Assembly (NCBI GenBank): GCA_020638675.1
Contig: JACKID010000001.1
Location: forward strand, 620,001 to 684,000
Source of the DNA: Planctomycetota bacterium
GTDB lineage: Bacteria; Planctomycetota; UBA8742; UBA2392
Direction of reading: 5' to 3'
DNA length: 64,000 nucleotides
In this document: positions 43,701 through 51,368 of the stretch, piece by piece
Layout of the letters: each line of letters starts with the position of its first letter
Position numbering within the stretch: the stretch's first letter is position 1
Program-made: the position numbers and the translations under genes
Notes under the pieces: generated by a model
Databases searched by the model: none
What the model was told of the DNA's origin: nothing
The model's input: only the letters and a program-made list of their open reading frames with translations

Positions 43701-44231
43701 GTCGATGAGCCAGTCCTCGATTTCGCCGCAGAAGAAGTAGCCGCTCGGCTGAAGGTTCGGCCCGGCGCCGAAGTTGTCCTGTAATTCAATTCGTACGCCA
43801 ACTTTGTTGGCGCCGTTGCGAGAGAAGTTCTGCTGGGCGGTCAGAGTGATGCCCGTGAATGTGAAGTCCGCCGGGCCTTCAACGTACATCGGTGAATATC
43901 GATAGCGCTCGGTGGCGTCCCAGTGGCCGTTGTCGTCGGCGTCGACCCACAGGATGAGCCAGCCCATTCCCTCGACATGCACAGTCAGGGTGTTGTCGGC
44001 GGACCAGGGGTCCCAGTAGGGCGAGCCCACAATGCCGTCGTCGTTGTCGCTCACCCAGTCACCACCAACGGGATTCGTTGTGTCGTCGTTTGCCTGGGTG
44101 CCAAGGGAACCCTGACCCGGGCCGGTCAGGTAGGAATAGATTGTGCCATAGCTGGCAGGCGCATCACCGGAATCCTGGGCCGACAGTCCGCCGGCCAGCG
44201 CGATGACTGCGATCAGTGCAACGATCTTCAT
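40797..44231 (-). CDS. Large secreted multi-domain protein with choice-of-anchor-D repeats and sorting tail
   Basis: 1,144 residues. Signal peptide MKIVALIAVIALAGGLSAQ. Then a GEVTDYLV-type domain (GYFFCGEIEDWLIDV, ~200), a putative Ig-like domain (HGTAPYTWSMIGGSLPPGM), a central region with a clear beta-rich lectin-like look, three choice-of-anchor-D/HYDIN-like repeats (DFGSVAVGAAS, DFGMIDIYGAA, PLDVSAGASA) and a second Ig-like domain. The tail has GGC, a hydrophobic stretch and RRRR, a C-terminal sorting signal similar to Synerg/MYXO-CTERM types. It is probably displayed on the cell surface. GGAGG precedes ATG 44231; an in-frame upstream extension lacks a signal. Confidence 0.85.
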   Translation of the reverse strand: MKIVALIAVIALAGGLSAQDSGDAPASYGTIYSYLTGPGQGSLGTQANDDTTNPVGGDWVSDNDDGIVGSPYWDPWSADNTLTVHVEGMGWLILWVDADDNGHWDATERYRYSPMYVEGPADFTFTGITLTAQQNFSRNGANKVGVRIELQDNFGAGPNLQPSGYFFCGEIEDWLIDVAPVEFTVGTLAVRDGVEGVPKSANISAVHGTAPYTWSMIGGSLPPGMSLTQVADKFLLSGTPSTGAGTGAPTYSFTVQVTDSLAQTAQRTLDLRVLPPPVAAPFKDDFSTDRGWLRDGNWTRDVATAYTGQGFNRYGEVTTEPGVDYTPGTTDNKILADSLGTWFVYGGFMPQTLWATSPVVDCTGLTSVQLRFRRWLSTVRAAGYGTPEDRVRVQASNDGVTWTTVWCPSMQSNEGYLVDVAWTLTTCDISAIAANQPRVQVRFGIGPAVDSTQANPYIATIYDDFAGWCLDDVEVIETPATTMQASNFTVQTTGSLLHPINGLTYPELYPGSLHTWTADVTNTGATPLTISECEVGATVPIQPGATAYDIIGYTSHTSWYDVGTWTAPLPVTVPAGATIQLQGQFLCTGVPLFRADQVFELKLYLRGSAGTGSFEATSVLEAAFSANAQPGLHVWEGPPASTGQTEVYNGGAAAGLRDFGSVAVGAASAWTLIICKTNTSNPFTVDPPTITGADAADFELYTPTTWNNTPHQGQNDCYFHVRFKPTGLGVKNATVTFDHTATNTGTPFSFDVRGSGAGSAPVLRVFDTSTGGVIPNGSGAVGGLDFGMIDIYGAAGVLTIQIENQGNVNLVLGMPQLASGAGYLLDTNSFSSTVAPGATTTFDVVFAPSTIGVVVETVSFTHNDTGTSTPFTFAVAGEGIINAPIVQVTLGSPMGNVISAGAPAGGATQFAPLDVSAGASAALVVFISNHGWQDLQLGSLPSLSGTHSSDFGIDTTGTLLVIAPGQSTSFSIWFDPIAKGPKAATVQITHNDASVANPFTFDLSGMGVDPNGVLITSTVLTPAQVDEDYGTVHMHAAGGTAPYTWALTSGTIPAGLLLAADGAITGTPTGSHGMYHFRVEVTDALGGVDERLIELAVSPPTGYIEKKSGAASGGCTAATSTGPWALLGLIALVSVGRRRRATKK

Positions 44232-44341
44232 GTGATCCTCCGTTGGTCTGCTTCCTCGAAAATCAGAGTACCGAAAACGGAAGAAGGCGATTAGACTCGC
44301 TCTAAACATCTCTTCCGTTTTACGAAGGACCGAGGGCCAAT

Positions 44342-45850
44342 TTGGAAAATCGGAAAACGGTCGAGCCAGCGTCGGTTTACCAGCAGGCCGTGCGGGAGCG
44401 CCTGAACGAGTTGCGTGACCGCTACGGGCTGTCCGACATCGCCCGGCGCACGAACACGCCGCTTACGAACGTCCATCGCTACATGCGCGAAGGCAAGGTT
44501 CCGGCGGAGTTCTGCGCTGCGCTGGTGGATGCCTACGAGGTGAATCCCGCGTGGCTGTTGACGGGGGCGCAGGGAACGCTGCTTTCAGAGGTCAATCCGG
44601 ACACGGCCCGCCTTGGCGGCGATCTTCTCGAGCTGGTCAACGCGATGAACGCTGTGGCCCGCATGCGCATTGGTGCGCTCGCCGGGCGTGAGCAGGAAAA
44701 GAAGCTGCGTGAGCTGGGCGACGCACTCGATACGTACGAGCGCCTGCGCGAGAAAATGAATTCGAAGTCGCGCCCGTTGCTTTCGGAACTGGTTGACCGA
44801 CTCGTGGAGTGCAATGCCGAGATGCAGCTCGAGCGCAGCGCACGCGTGCGAAAAGCCGCACAGCAGGTCTCCCGCTTTTGTGATGACCCCGAGTTGCTGC
44901 GCCGGTTCGACAGCGCGCAGGCATTCCACGAGCATCTTTCCGGGCATGTCGACGCGGCGCTCGCCATTCATCAGCGGTTGTTTGCCAGCAGGCTGGCAGA
45001 AGGCGGCTTGCAGGACGTGCAGGCGTGCGATGCGGCCGCGAACTATGTGCTGGCGCTGCGCGACAGCGGCCGGTTTCGTGAAGGGCTGCGCGTGGCAGAG
45101 GCCGCCATGCTGCTGGTTTCCGACGACGTGCGCGAGACTGACCTGTTCATCGAGCTGGAGTGCATTGCCGGCGCATTCCAGATGGAACTCGGGGATTTGA
45201 GCGCCGGGCTGGCCCGGATCCAGCGTGCCTATCAGCGCACAACGCCCACCCAACGCGGGTTCGTAGCCATATTCCTCGCGCGCGTAGAGTTGCTGGCGGA
45301 TCTCGCAACGTTGCGTGATCTGCGCATGCGCGACTTCCCTTCGCGCGGTCGGACACGCATGCTGATCCGGCAGGCCGCGTTGCTCGAGGATATGGATGAG
45401 CTGTCAACGCTATTGAAAGACGGCATCGGAGACGGCCCCGAGCAGGTGCCGGCAAACGAGTACGAGTCCCGCCGTGCCAAACTGATATCGGCTTTGCTCG
45501 CGGGGCGCAGCGGCGAGCATCTGTCGGCCTATCGCAAACTGATTGAAGAGGCGCCGCCGCCTGTTAATTCGCCCGAATTGCGCGACGTGCTTTCGCGAGT
45601 GCATCTGGCCCAGGCGGCGCGACTTGCAGGATCGGCCAGGCAGGCGGAGAAGACTACGCTTGAGGCTCAGAAGGCGATTGACGGGATTCCGCCGGACAGG
45701 GCGCTGATGGTTGATCTGCTGGGACTTCACGCACGGAATGTTCGCCTCGGGCTGAAACCCGCGAAGTACAGGGCGCTGCACGAGCGCTGGAGCAGCTACA
45801 TTGCAGAGCACATCCGCGCGGGATATGGCTTTCTGCGCCACTTCCAGTGA
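44342..45850 (+). CDS. HTH-TPR-like regulatory protein
   Basis: 502 residues from a TTG after GAGGG. Residues ~15-75 form an XRE-like helix-turn-helix (RLNELRDRYGLSDIARRTNTPLTNVHRYM, with EVNPAWLLTG at its end). The remaining ~400 residues are helical repeats of TPR type, resembling regulators that sense through a superhelical C-terminus. It is divergent from the secreted-protein gene (110 bp gap) and could regulate it. No kinase or ligand-binding motif. Confidence 0.72.
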   Translation: MENRKTVEPASVYQQAVRERLNELRDRYGLSDIARRTNTPLTNVHRYMREGKVPAEFCAALVDAYEVNPAWLLTGAQGTLLSEVNPDTARLGGDLLELVNAMNAVARMRIGALAGREQEKKLRELGDALDTYERLREKMNSKSRPLLSELVDRLVECNAEMQLERSARVRKAAQQVSRFCDDPELLRRFDSAQAFHEHLSGHVDAALAIHQRLFASRLAEGGLQDVQACDAAANYVLALRDSGRFREGLRVAEAAMLLVSDDVRETDLFIELECIAGAFQMELGDLSAGLARIQRAYQRTTPTQRGFVAIFLARVELLADLATLRDLRMRDFPSRGRTRMLIRQAALLEDMDELSTLLKDGIGDGPEQVPANEYESRRAKLISALLAGRSGEHLSAYRKLIEEAPPPVNSPELRDVLSRVHLAQAARLAGSARQAEKTTLEAQKAIDGIPPDRALMVDLLGLHARNVRLGLKPAKYRALHERWSSYIAEHIRAGYGFLRHFQ

Positions 45851-46156
45851 CTACGGGTTGGTATTGAACGCCCGACGGTAGCAATAGACGAAGCCGGAGC
45901 GTGCCTGTTCGCCGATCGTGCAGCCCTTCTTGGCGAAGTGGTCGTTGACGCCGGCGGCGCGCTCTTCCGTCATGGCGTTGACGTGGAAGCAAACGTGCTT
46001 GTCCTTGTTGACGCCGTGAAGCTTGAGCGTTGCCTCAAGGTCACCTGTGACGCCCACTACGAACGCATCGTAGTCACGCCCGTTGCGCTGAATGAAACCC
46101 TCGATCTGGGTGATCAGCGTTTCGGAAATCAGGGAACGTTTTTGCTCCTCACTCAT
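45851..46156 (-). CDS. Small conserved-looking unknown protein
   Basis: 101 residues starting MSEEQKRSLISETLITQ; mixed alpha/beta with YDAFVVGVTGDLEATLKLHG and KHVCFHVNAMTEERA. No family recognised. Ends directly at the stop of the HTH-TPR gene on the other strand. An upstream in-frame ATG at 46258 would overlap the divergent lyase gene, so 46156 is preferred. Confidence 0.6.
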   Translation of the reverse strand: MSEEQKRSLISETLITQIEGFIQRNGRDYDAFVVGVTGDLEATLKLHGVNKDKHVCFHVNAMTEERAAGVNDHFAKKGCTIGEQARSGFVYCYRRAFNTNP

Positions 46157-46235
46157 GTCCTGAGTTTGCCTAGACCGGCGGTTGGGTGAAAGCGGCTGCT
46201 GTTTGCCTCGCGTCACTTGTTGGTATGCTTCGCAC

Positions 46236-47147
46236 ATGGCTACCGACTCGCACATCACCTTGACCGAGTGCCCGCGCGATGCGTTTCAGGCGTTTCCGCG
46301 CTTCATTCCAACAGACCGCAAGACGGCTTACATGAACAGGCTGATCAAGGCCGGCGCCCGTCGCATCGATTTCGGCAGCTTCGTCAGTCCAAAGGCTGTG
46401 CCGCAGATGGCCGACACCGCGAGCCTGTTCGAGAACATGAAGGCGCCGCCCGGGCTCTACCTGATTGCAATTGTCGCCAACCTGCGCGGCGCCGAAGGGC
46501 TCGCCGCCTGCAACCACAAGTTCGGCCACACGGGAAATCGTCGGATTCACGCCGCGGGCTATCCGATGTCCGTCAATGAGACATTCCAGAAGCGCAATAC
46601 CAATAAGTCGCTGCACGAGGCGTGGGACGAACTTGGTCGCATTGCGGCGTTGTGCAAAAAGGAAAAAGTCGAGCTGGTGGTTTACCTGTCAATGGCGTTC
46701 GGCAACCCGTACGGCGAGCCGCATGAGGCCGCCCAGGTCACGGAAGCCGCCAAACGCGCACAGGACCTCGGTGCGGCGACCGTACAACTGGCTGACACGG
46801 TCGGCGTTGCGACGGCCGAGGAAGTGGGCGAGATGTACCACGCGGTGAAGTCATTCCTGCCCGATGTGCAGCTCGGGGTCCATCTGCACGCGACGCCGAG
46901 TACGCTGAAGGCCAAGGTCACGAGCGCGCTGGATGCGGGCTGCCGCCTCTTCGATAGCGCGATCGGCGGCATCGGCGGCTGCCCTTTCGCGGAAGACGAG
47001 CTGGTCGGCAACATGGACACGCTGCAATTGCTTCCGCTGTTGGAGCAGCTTGGCTACAAGACGGACTACACAATCGACGCGCTGCTTGATTGCGCGGCCG
47101 AGGCACAAGAGCTGCAGCGAAAGTACGGAAACGGCGGCGCACACTAG
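46236..47147 (+). CDS. Hydroxymethylglutaryl-CoA lyase
   Basis: 303 residues of the HMG-CoA lyase/isopropylmalate synthase TIM-barrel family. CPRDAFQAF near the start replaces the common GPRDGLQ, and the metal His pair is in VQLGVHLHAT. The catalytic-Cys loop GGIGGCPFAEDELVGNMDT (~245) is the family signature. It splits HMG-CoA into acetoacetate and acetyl-CoA, the last step of leucine breakdown. An enoyl-CoA hydratase gene follows after 12 nt, probably methylglutaconyl-CoA hydratase, the preceding step. ATG 46236 directly precedes the barrel. Confidence 0.85.
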   Translation: MATDSHITLTECPRDAFQAFPRFIPTDRKTAYMNRLIKAGARRIDFGSFVSPKAVPQMADTASLFENMKAPPGLYLIAIVANLRGAEGLAACNHKFGHTGNRRIHAAGYPMSVNETFQKRNTNKSLHEAWDELGRIAALCKKEKVELVVYLSMAFGNPYGEPHEAAQVTEAAKRAQDLGAATVQLADTVGVATAEEVGEMYHAVKSFLPDVQLGVHLHATPSTLKAKVTSALDAGCRLFDSAIGGIGGCPFAEDELVGNMDTLQLLPLLEQLGYKTDYTIDALLDCAAEAQELQRKYGNGGAH

Positions 47148-47159
47148 ACGGAGGCCGGG

Positions 47160-47951
47160 ATGTCCGGATTCGACGCGATCAAGATTGAACAGGATGACGA
47201 GCTCGGCGCGGCCACGATTGCCCTCAATCGCCCTGAGAAGCGGAACGCGCTGAACGCGGAGGTCATCAGCGCGCTGCGCGCCGAGTTGAAGACGCTGCGA
47301 CACAAGGATGAAGTGCGCAGCCTGTTCATCAAGGGCAACGGCCCGGTGTTCTGTGCGGGCGCGGATCTAGAGGAAATCCAGGCACTGCAGCACGCCGGCG
47401 TCGGCGACAATCAAAAGAGCTCCCACGAACTGCGAGAGTTCTTTGTGGACCTCTACAGCTTTCCCAAGCCGACCTGCGCCGTCGTTCACGGCGCGGCGCT
47501 GGCCGGTGGCTGTGGACTCGCCAGTTGCTGCGACTTTGTGATCGCCACGCGCGATGCGACTTTCGGATACCCGGAAGTGAAGATCGGCTTTATCCCCGCG
47601 ATTGTCATGGTGCTGCTGACGCACCAGATCGGCGAGCGCGCGGCCCGAGACCTATGCCTCAGCGGCCGAACCATCGACGCCGAGGAGGCACACCGACTGG
47701 GACTGGTCAGTCAGGTCGTGGTGCAGGCGGACCTGGAAGGCGCGGTCCACAAGCTTGCAAAGAGCCTGCGAAAGAATGCTCCACAGGCCATGGCAACGGT
47801 GAAGCGGATGTTCTGGCGCCTGCATGGCATGAGCCTGGAGGACGGGCTGGTGTGGGCGAGTGACATGAACGCCATGGCGCGCAGCACCGACGAGTGCAAG
47901 GAAGGCATCGCCGCGTTCCTCGAGAAGCGCAAGCCCAACTGGGCGGAATAG
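47160..47951 (+). CDS. Enoyl-CoA hydratase/isomerase family, probable methylglutaconyl-CoA hydratase
   Basis: 263 residues, normal crotonase length. NRPEKRNALNAEV and GNGPVFCAGADLEEI (first oxyanion-hole segment), HGAALAGGCGLASCCDFVIA (second segment) and GYPEVKIGFIPAIV with the Glu at the catalytic position. GGAGG precedes the ATG. Coupling with HMG-CoA lyase points to the leucine pathway, where it hydrates 3-methylglutaconyl-CoA to HMG-CoA. Confidence 0.87.
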   Translation: MSGFDAIKIEQDDELGAATIALNRPEKRNALNAEVISALRAELKTLRHKDEVRSLFIKGNGPVFCAGADLEEIQALQHAGVGDNQKSSHELREFFVDLYSFPKPTCAVVHGAALAGGCGLASCCDFVIATRDATFGYPEVKIGFIPAIVMVLLTHQIGERAARDLCLSGRTIDAEEAHRLGLVSQVVVQADLEGAVHKLAKSLRKNAPQAMATVKRMFWRLHGMSLEDGLVWASDMNAMARSTDECKEGIAAFLEKRKPNWAE

Positions 47952-47995
47952 GCCCTTCCCGGCGGTTGTTTTCGCGCCATCAGCATCGGTGATCC

Positions 47996-49222
47996 ATGAG
48001 CAAAGTCGAAGGAACCTGCGAGCCTCAGCACGGCTGGTGGCAGAAGCCCCAGTTGCACTTTGAGGAAGAGCAGGGCGCGCACCGCAAGGTTACCTGGCTT
48101 GAGCTCTTTTACGACCTCGTCTTCGTAGTGGCGATCGCGCAGATCGCTCACCAGTTTGCGGGGCATCTCGACTGGAGCGGCGCAGGCGAGTTCGTAATGC
48201 TGCTGGTGCCGGTCTGGTGGATCTGGATTGGCGGCACGATCTACAACGAGCGCTTCGAAAGCCGTGGCATCGAAAACCGCGTGTTTTTCTTCCTGCAGAT
48301 GCTGGGCGTCGGCGGCATCGCGTTGTTTGCCCACCACGGCACTGGCGAGAACGCTGTCGGGTTCGCGCTAAGCTACATCTTCGCGCGGGGGCTGATCACG
48401 TTCCTGTTTCTGAGGGGCGGATTCCACAACCCGGTGTTTCGCCCGGTCTCGAACCGCTATGCGACCGGGTTCATTCTTTCACTACTGTTGTGGACGATCT
48501 CGATCTGGGTCCCCGCGCCGGGCAAGTTCTTCCTGTGGTACGGCGGCGTGGCGCTCGAGTTGGCTGCGCCGTGGTTTACGCTCAAACAGCAGGCAAGCCT
48601 GCCGCGCTTCAGCACCAGCAAGATGCCCGAGCGCTACGGGTTATTCACCATCATCGTCTTGGGTGAGGGGATTGTCGGCGCGATCTCCGGTGTCGCTCAA
48701 CACCACCACCCGAGCTTCGACACCATCGTCCAGGGCGCGCTGGCGCTGCTGTTGTCGTTCCTGCTCTGGTGGACCTACTTCGATTTCGTCGCGCGCCGCG
48801 TGCCCCGCCCGAAGACGCTGAACATCATCCTCTGGAGCTACGCGCACCTGCCGCTCGTGCTTTGCATAGTGGCGGTGGGGGCGGCATCGTTGGAACTCGT
48901 CAGCGGTGAGCCGCACGCCAAGATGGCTGAGAATGTTCGTCTGCTTTTCGCTTGCTCGGTGGCCGGAATGCTCTGCGCGACGGCATTCCTTGAAACGCGC
49001 CTTGCCCCGGCGCCCAATGAGCCGACTCACCCGGTCGTCAGCCCCGTCCTCAAGGTTCTCGCGGGCGCGGTAGTGCTTGCGATAGGGCTGCTTGGTGTAC
49101 CCGGCAGCGCCGTCGGGTTTCTCGTGTGCGTGCTGTGTGCGGCGGCGATCAACCCGCTCTACGCGGCCTGGGCCTGGTTCCGCAGACCGGAGGCTCACGA
49201 CGCGGGTCACTATGTAGGCTAG
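47996..49222 (+). CDS. ltrA: Low-temperature-requirement A (LtrA) family membrane protein
   Basis: 408 residues. The family signature VTWLELFYDLVFVVAIAQIAHQF (split here as VTWLELFYDL and VFVVAIAQIAHQF, ~30) starts a polytopic protein with about ten membrane helices. GLFTIIVLGEGIVGAISGV (~218) is the second conserved block. LtrA proteins are linked to growth in the cold but their biochemistry is unknown. Convergent with the SDR gene, overlapping by 4 nt. Confidence 0.86.
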   Translation: MSKVEGTCEPQHGWWQKPQLHFEEEQGAHRKVTWLELFYDLVFVVAIAQIAHQFAGHLDWSGAGEFVMLLVPVWWIWIGGTIYNERFESRGIENRVFFFLQMLGVGGIALFAHHGTGENAVGFALSYIFARGLITFLFLRGGFHNPVFRPVSNRYATGFILSLLLWTISIWVPAPGKFFLWYGGVALELAAPWFTLKQQASLPRFSTSKMPERYGLFTIIVLGEGIVGAISGVAQHHHPSFDTIVQGALALLLSFLLWWTYFDFVARRVPRPKTLNIILWSYAHLPLVLCIVAVGAASLELVSGEPHAKMAENVRLLFACSVAGMLCATAFLETRLAPAPNEPTHPVVSPVLKVLAGAVVLAIGLLGVPGSAVGFLVCVLCAAAINPLYAAWAWFRRPEAHDAGHYVG

Positions 49223-49971
49223 AGGATCTGCTCCGGAATCCAGCCGCCGTTGACGTCGATCTGCGTGCCGTTCACGTGATCGCTGTCCGGGCCTAGAAAG
49301 AACGCGAGCGCATTGCAGAGGTCTTCCGCCCGGGCAAAGCGACCGGCCGGAGGATCGATCGGTTTCACAACACTGTTTTCCATGATGCCGATACCGATTG
49401 TGTTGATCGTGATGCCCTGCTTGGCCACAGCGGCGGCCGCGCTGCGCGTCAGCGTGCCGATGCCGGTCTTGGCGATGTGGTAAGGAACGGTCAGTCGGTT
49501 GAACGTCGGGCGTTCCCCGGCTGCGTATCCGATGTTCACGATGCGCCCGAATCCGGTCTCACGCATCATCGGCACGGCCGCGCGCATGCAGAAATAGGCG
49601 GTGTAGAGGTTGCTCTCCACCTGGTCGCGCCACTCGTCTGGCGTCAACTCGAACAGGTCCTTCCTTAGATAGTTGCCTACGTTGTTTACGAGCAGACTGA
49701 GGTCCCCCAGGGCGGCCGCGGCTTCGCCCACGACCCGCGACGCCTGGTCAGCATCACGCAGGTCACCCTGCACGGCGGGGCCGCCGGTCTTTGCCGCAAC
49801 GGCCTCCGCCTCGGCCCTGCTGTTCATGTAGTGGATCGCGACTTTGACGCCTTGGAGCGCAAGCCATTCGGCCAGTGCGCGTCCGTTGCGGCGGGCGCTG
49901 CCCGTGACTAGAGCGGTCTTAACACGTGGGTCGATTTTGTTCACAGGCTGTCCCAAGGCGTATTCATGCAT
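49219..49971 (-). CDS. Short-chain dehydrogenase/reductase (pteridine-reductase-like)
   Basis: 250 residues. NAD(P) site TGSARRNGRALA (~23; TGxxxxxG pattern), LLVNNVGNY, and YHIAKTG with catalytic Tyr and Lys (~166). Where classical SDRs have Ser before it, the sequence reads VNIGYAAGERP, so the Ser is missing, as in FolM/pteridine-reductase-type enzymes that have Asp there. HVNGTQIDVNGGW closes the fold. Substrate unknown. ATG 49971 avoids overlap with the divergent gene at 49998. Confidence 0.83.
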   Translation of the reverse strand: MHEYALGQPVNKIDPRVKTALVTGSARRNGRALAEWLALQGVKVAIHYMNSRAEAEAVAAKTGGPAVQGDLRDADQASRVVGEAAAALGDLSLLVNNVGNYLRKDLFELTPDEWRDQVESNLYTAYFCMRAAVPMMRETGFGRIVNIGYAAGERPTFNRLTVPYHIAKTGIGTLTRSAAAAVAKQGITINTIGIGIMENSVVKPIDPPAGRFARAEDLCNALAFFLGPDSDHVNGTQIDVNGGWIPEQIL

Positions 49972-49997
49972 TCTGGCGCTGCTAATATCCGCGCCTG

Positions 49998-50555
49998 ATG
50001 AAGATCTATACCAAGACAGGTGATGATGGCTCAACGGGGCTCTTCGGCGGCGGCCGGGTGGCGAAGCACGATCTCCGCGTGGAAGCCTACGGAACGGTCG
50101 ATGAACTGAACGCGATTCTAGGTGTTGCCCTTTGTGAAGAAGGCGATTCGGATATCAAGGCCGCGCTTGAATTTCACCAGGCGGAGCTACTGGCTCTTGG
50201 CGCAGTGCTCGCGGACGGGCGTGCCACCGGCGCGCCGAAGTCGAACACGGAGCTGCTCTCGGGCATGGAGCAACAGATCGACCAATACACGGCCGAGCTT
50301 GAGCCGCTGAAGAACTTCATTCTGCCAGGGGGCACGCGGCTGGCTGCGCAGTTGCACCATGCGCGTACCGTCTGTCGCCGGGCAGAGCGCTGTGTCACGC
50401 GAATTCGCGTCGAGCAGCCAAAACTGGCCCAGCGCGTAATGCCTTGCATTGTCTACCTGAATAGACTCTCTGACTGGCTGTTCACCGTGGCACGGTTGGC
50501 CAACAAGCGTGCCGGTGTGCCCGATGTTCTCTGGATACCGAAGGACTCCTCATGA
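49998..50555 (+). CDS. PduO-type ATP:cob(I)alamin adenosyltransferase
   Basis: 185 residues. IYTKTGDDGSTGLFGGGRVAK at the N-terminus binds ATP. VEAYGTVDELNAILG and LHHARTVCRRAERCV are the other family blocks; it forms the usual five-helix bundle trimer. The product is adenosylcobalamin, used by methylmalonyl-CoA mutase and other enzymes; none lies in the window. Its stop overlaps the next start as ATGA, though that gene looks unrelated. Confidence 0.93.
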   Translation: MKIYTKTGDDGSTGLFGGGRVAKHDLRVEAYGTVDELNAILGVALCEEGDSDIKAALEFHQAELLALGAVLADGRATGAPKSNTELLSGMEQQIDQYTAELEPLKNFILPGGTRLAAQLHHARTVCRRAERCVTRIRVEQPKLAQRVMPCIVYLNRLSDWLFTVARLANKRAGVPDVLWIPKDSS

Positions 50556-51367
50556 GATGGATTGGCAGCACATTGATTCTGCTGGCGACCGTGGCGACGC
50601 TTTCGTTTGCATCCGGTTGCCGTGACGCGGGCGAGTGGATGAAATTCACGGGCGGCCCGGAAACGGACGACGGCTGGGGTGAAACGTTCGAGTACCCCGC
50701 CGCTGACGTCTGGGAAGCGTTCCGCGTCGTTGCCCGTGACAACGGAACGATCGAGGAAGAAGATCCCGTCGAAATGAGCCTGCGTGGCGAAAGCAAGCCG
50801 CACGACTCCAGCGACTGGGACGGCATCAGCATTCGCGGCCGTGTGTATGACAAGTCCGAAGACGGAGTTGTTGCCTCCCGCCTGATCGTGCATGCGTGGT
50901 ATGCGAAGAATGCCAATGACCGTGCGCGCCAGGACACGGCTCGACAGTACTGCAATACAGTCTTCCGCGTTCTCAAGGAGTGGAAGGGCGAAGACCCGGA
51001 CGAAGACCCAACCGTGACCACGAGCTCAGAAGATCCGGTCAAGGCCGACGAGGCAATCGGCTTCTTCAAAGTGAAGCCGGACCAGGCCTATGCGGCCTGC
51101 AAGGCCGTGGTCGCCAAGTATGGCAGCGTGGAGCAGGACGACCCGAAGGGGCTGTACCTGCGGGGCGTGAAGAGCAACGCGCTGGAAGCGACCAGGGACG
51201 ACGTGCGCGTGTTCGTCTACGACCGAACCGAGCAGGACAGTATCCGCAGCAAGGTGAGCGTGCGTGTGCGTGCCGGCGAGGACAACGCGGCAATGCAGGA
51301 CGTTGCACGCAGCTACCTGACTGAGATCCGCAAAGAACTAGAGAAGCAGTACGGGCCGCAGGAGTAG
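50552..51367 (+). CDS. Lipoprotein with two DUF3568-like domains
   Basis: 271 residues. A signal peptide ends in a lipobox LSFASGC. Two halves are internal repeats: WGETFEYPAADVWEAFRVVA...YDKSEDG (~38-140) and IGFFKVKPDQAYAACKAVVA...YDRTEQD (~165-265), each with a similar LRG central strand and a C-terminal helix. This matches the DUF3568-type fold, whose role is unknown. It sits between the adenosyltransferase and murJ in one run of genes. Confidence 0.75.
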   Translation: MRWIGSTLILLATVATLSFASGCRDAGEWMKFTGGPETDDGWGETFEYPAADVWEAFRVVARDNGTIEEEDPVEMSLRGESKPHDSSDWDGISIRGRVYDKSEDGVVASRLIVHAWYAKNANDRARQDTARQYCNTVFRVLKEWKGEDPDEDPTVTTSSEDPVKADEAIGFFKVKPDQAYAACKAVVAKYGSVEQDDPKGLYLRGVKSNALEATRDDVRVFVYDRTEQDSIRSKVSVRVRAGEDNAAMQDVARSYLTEIRKELEKQYGPQE

Positions 51368-51368
51368 C

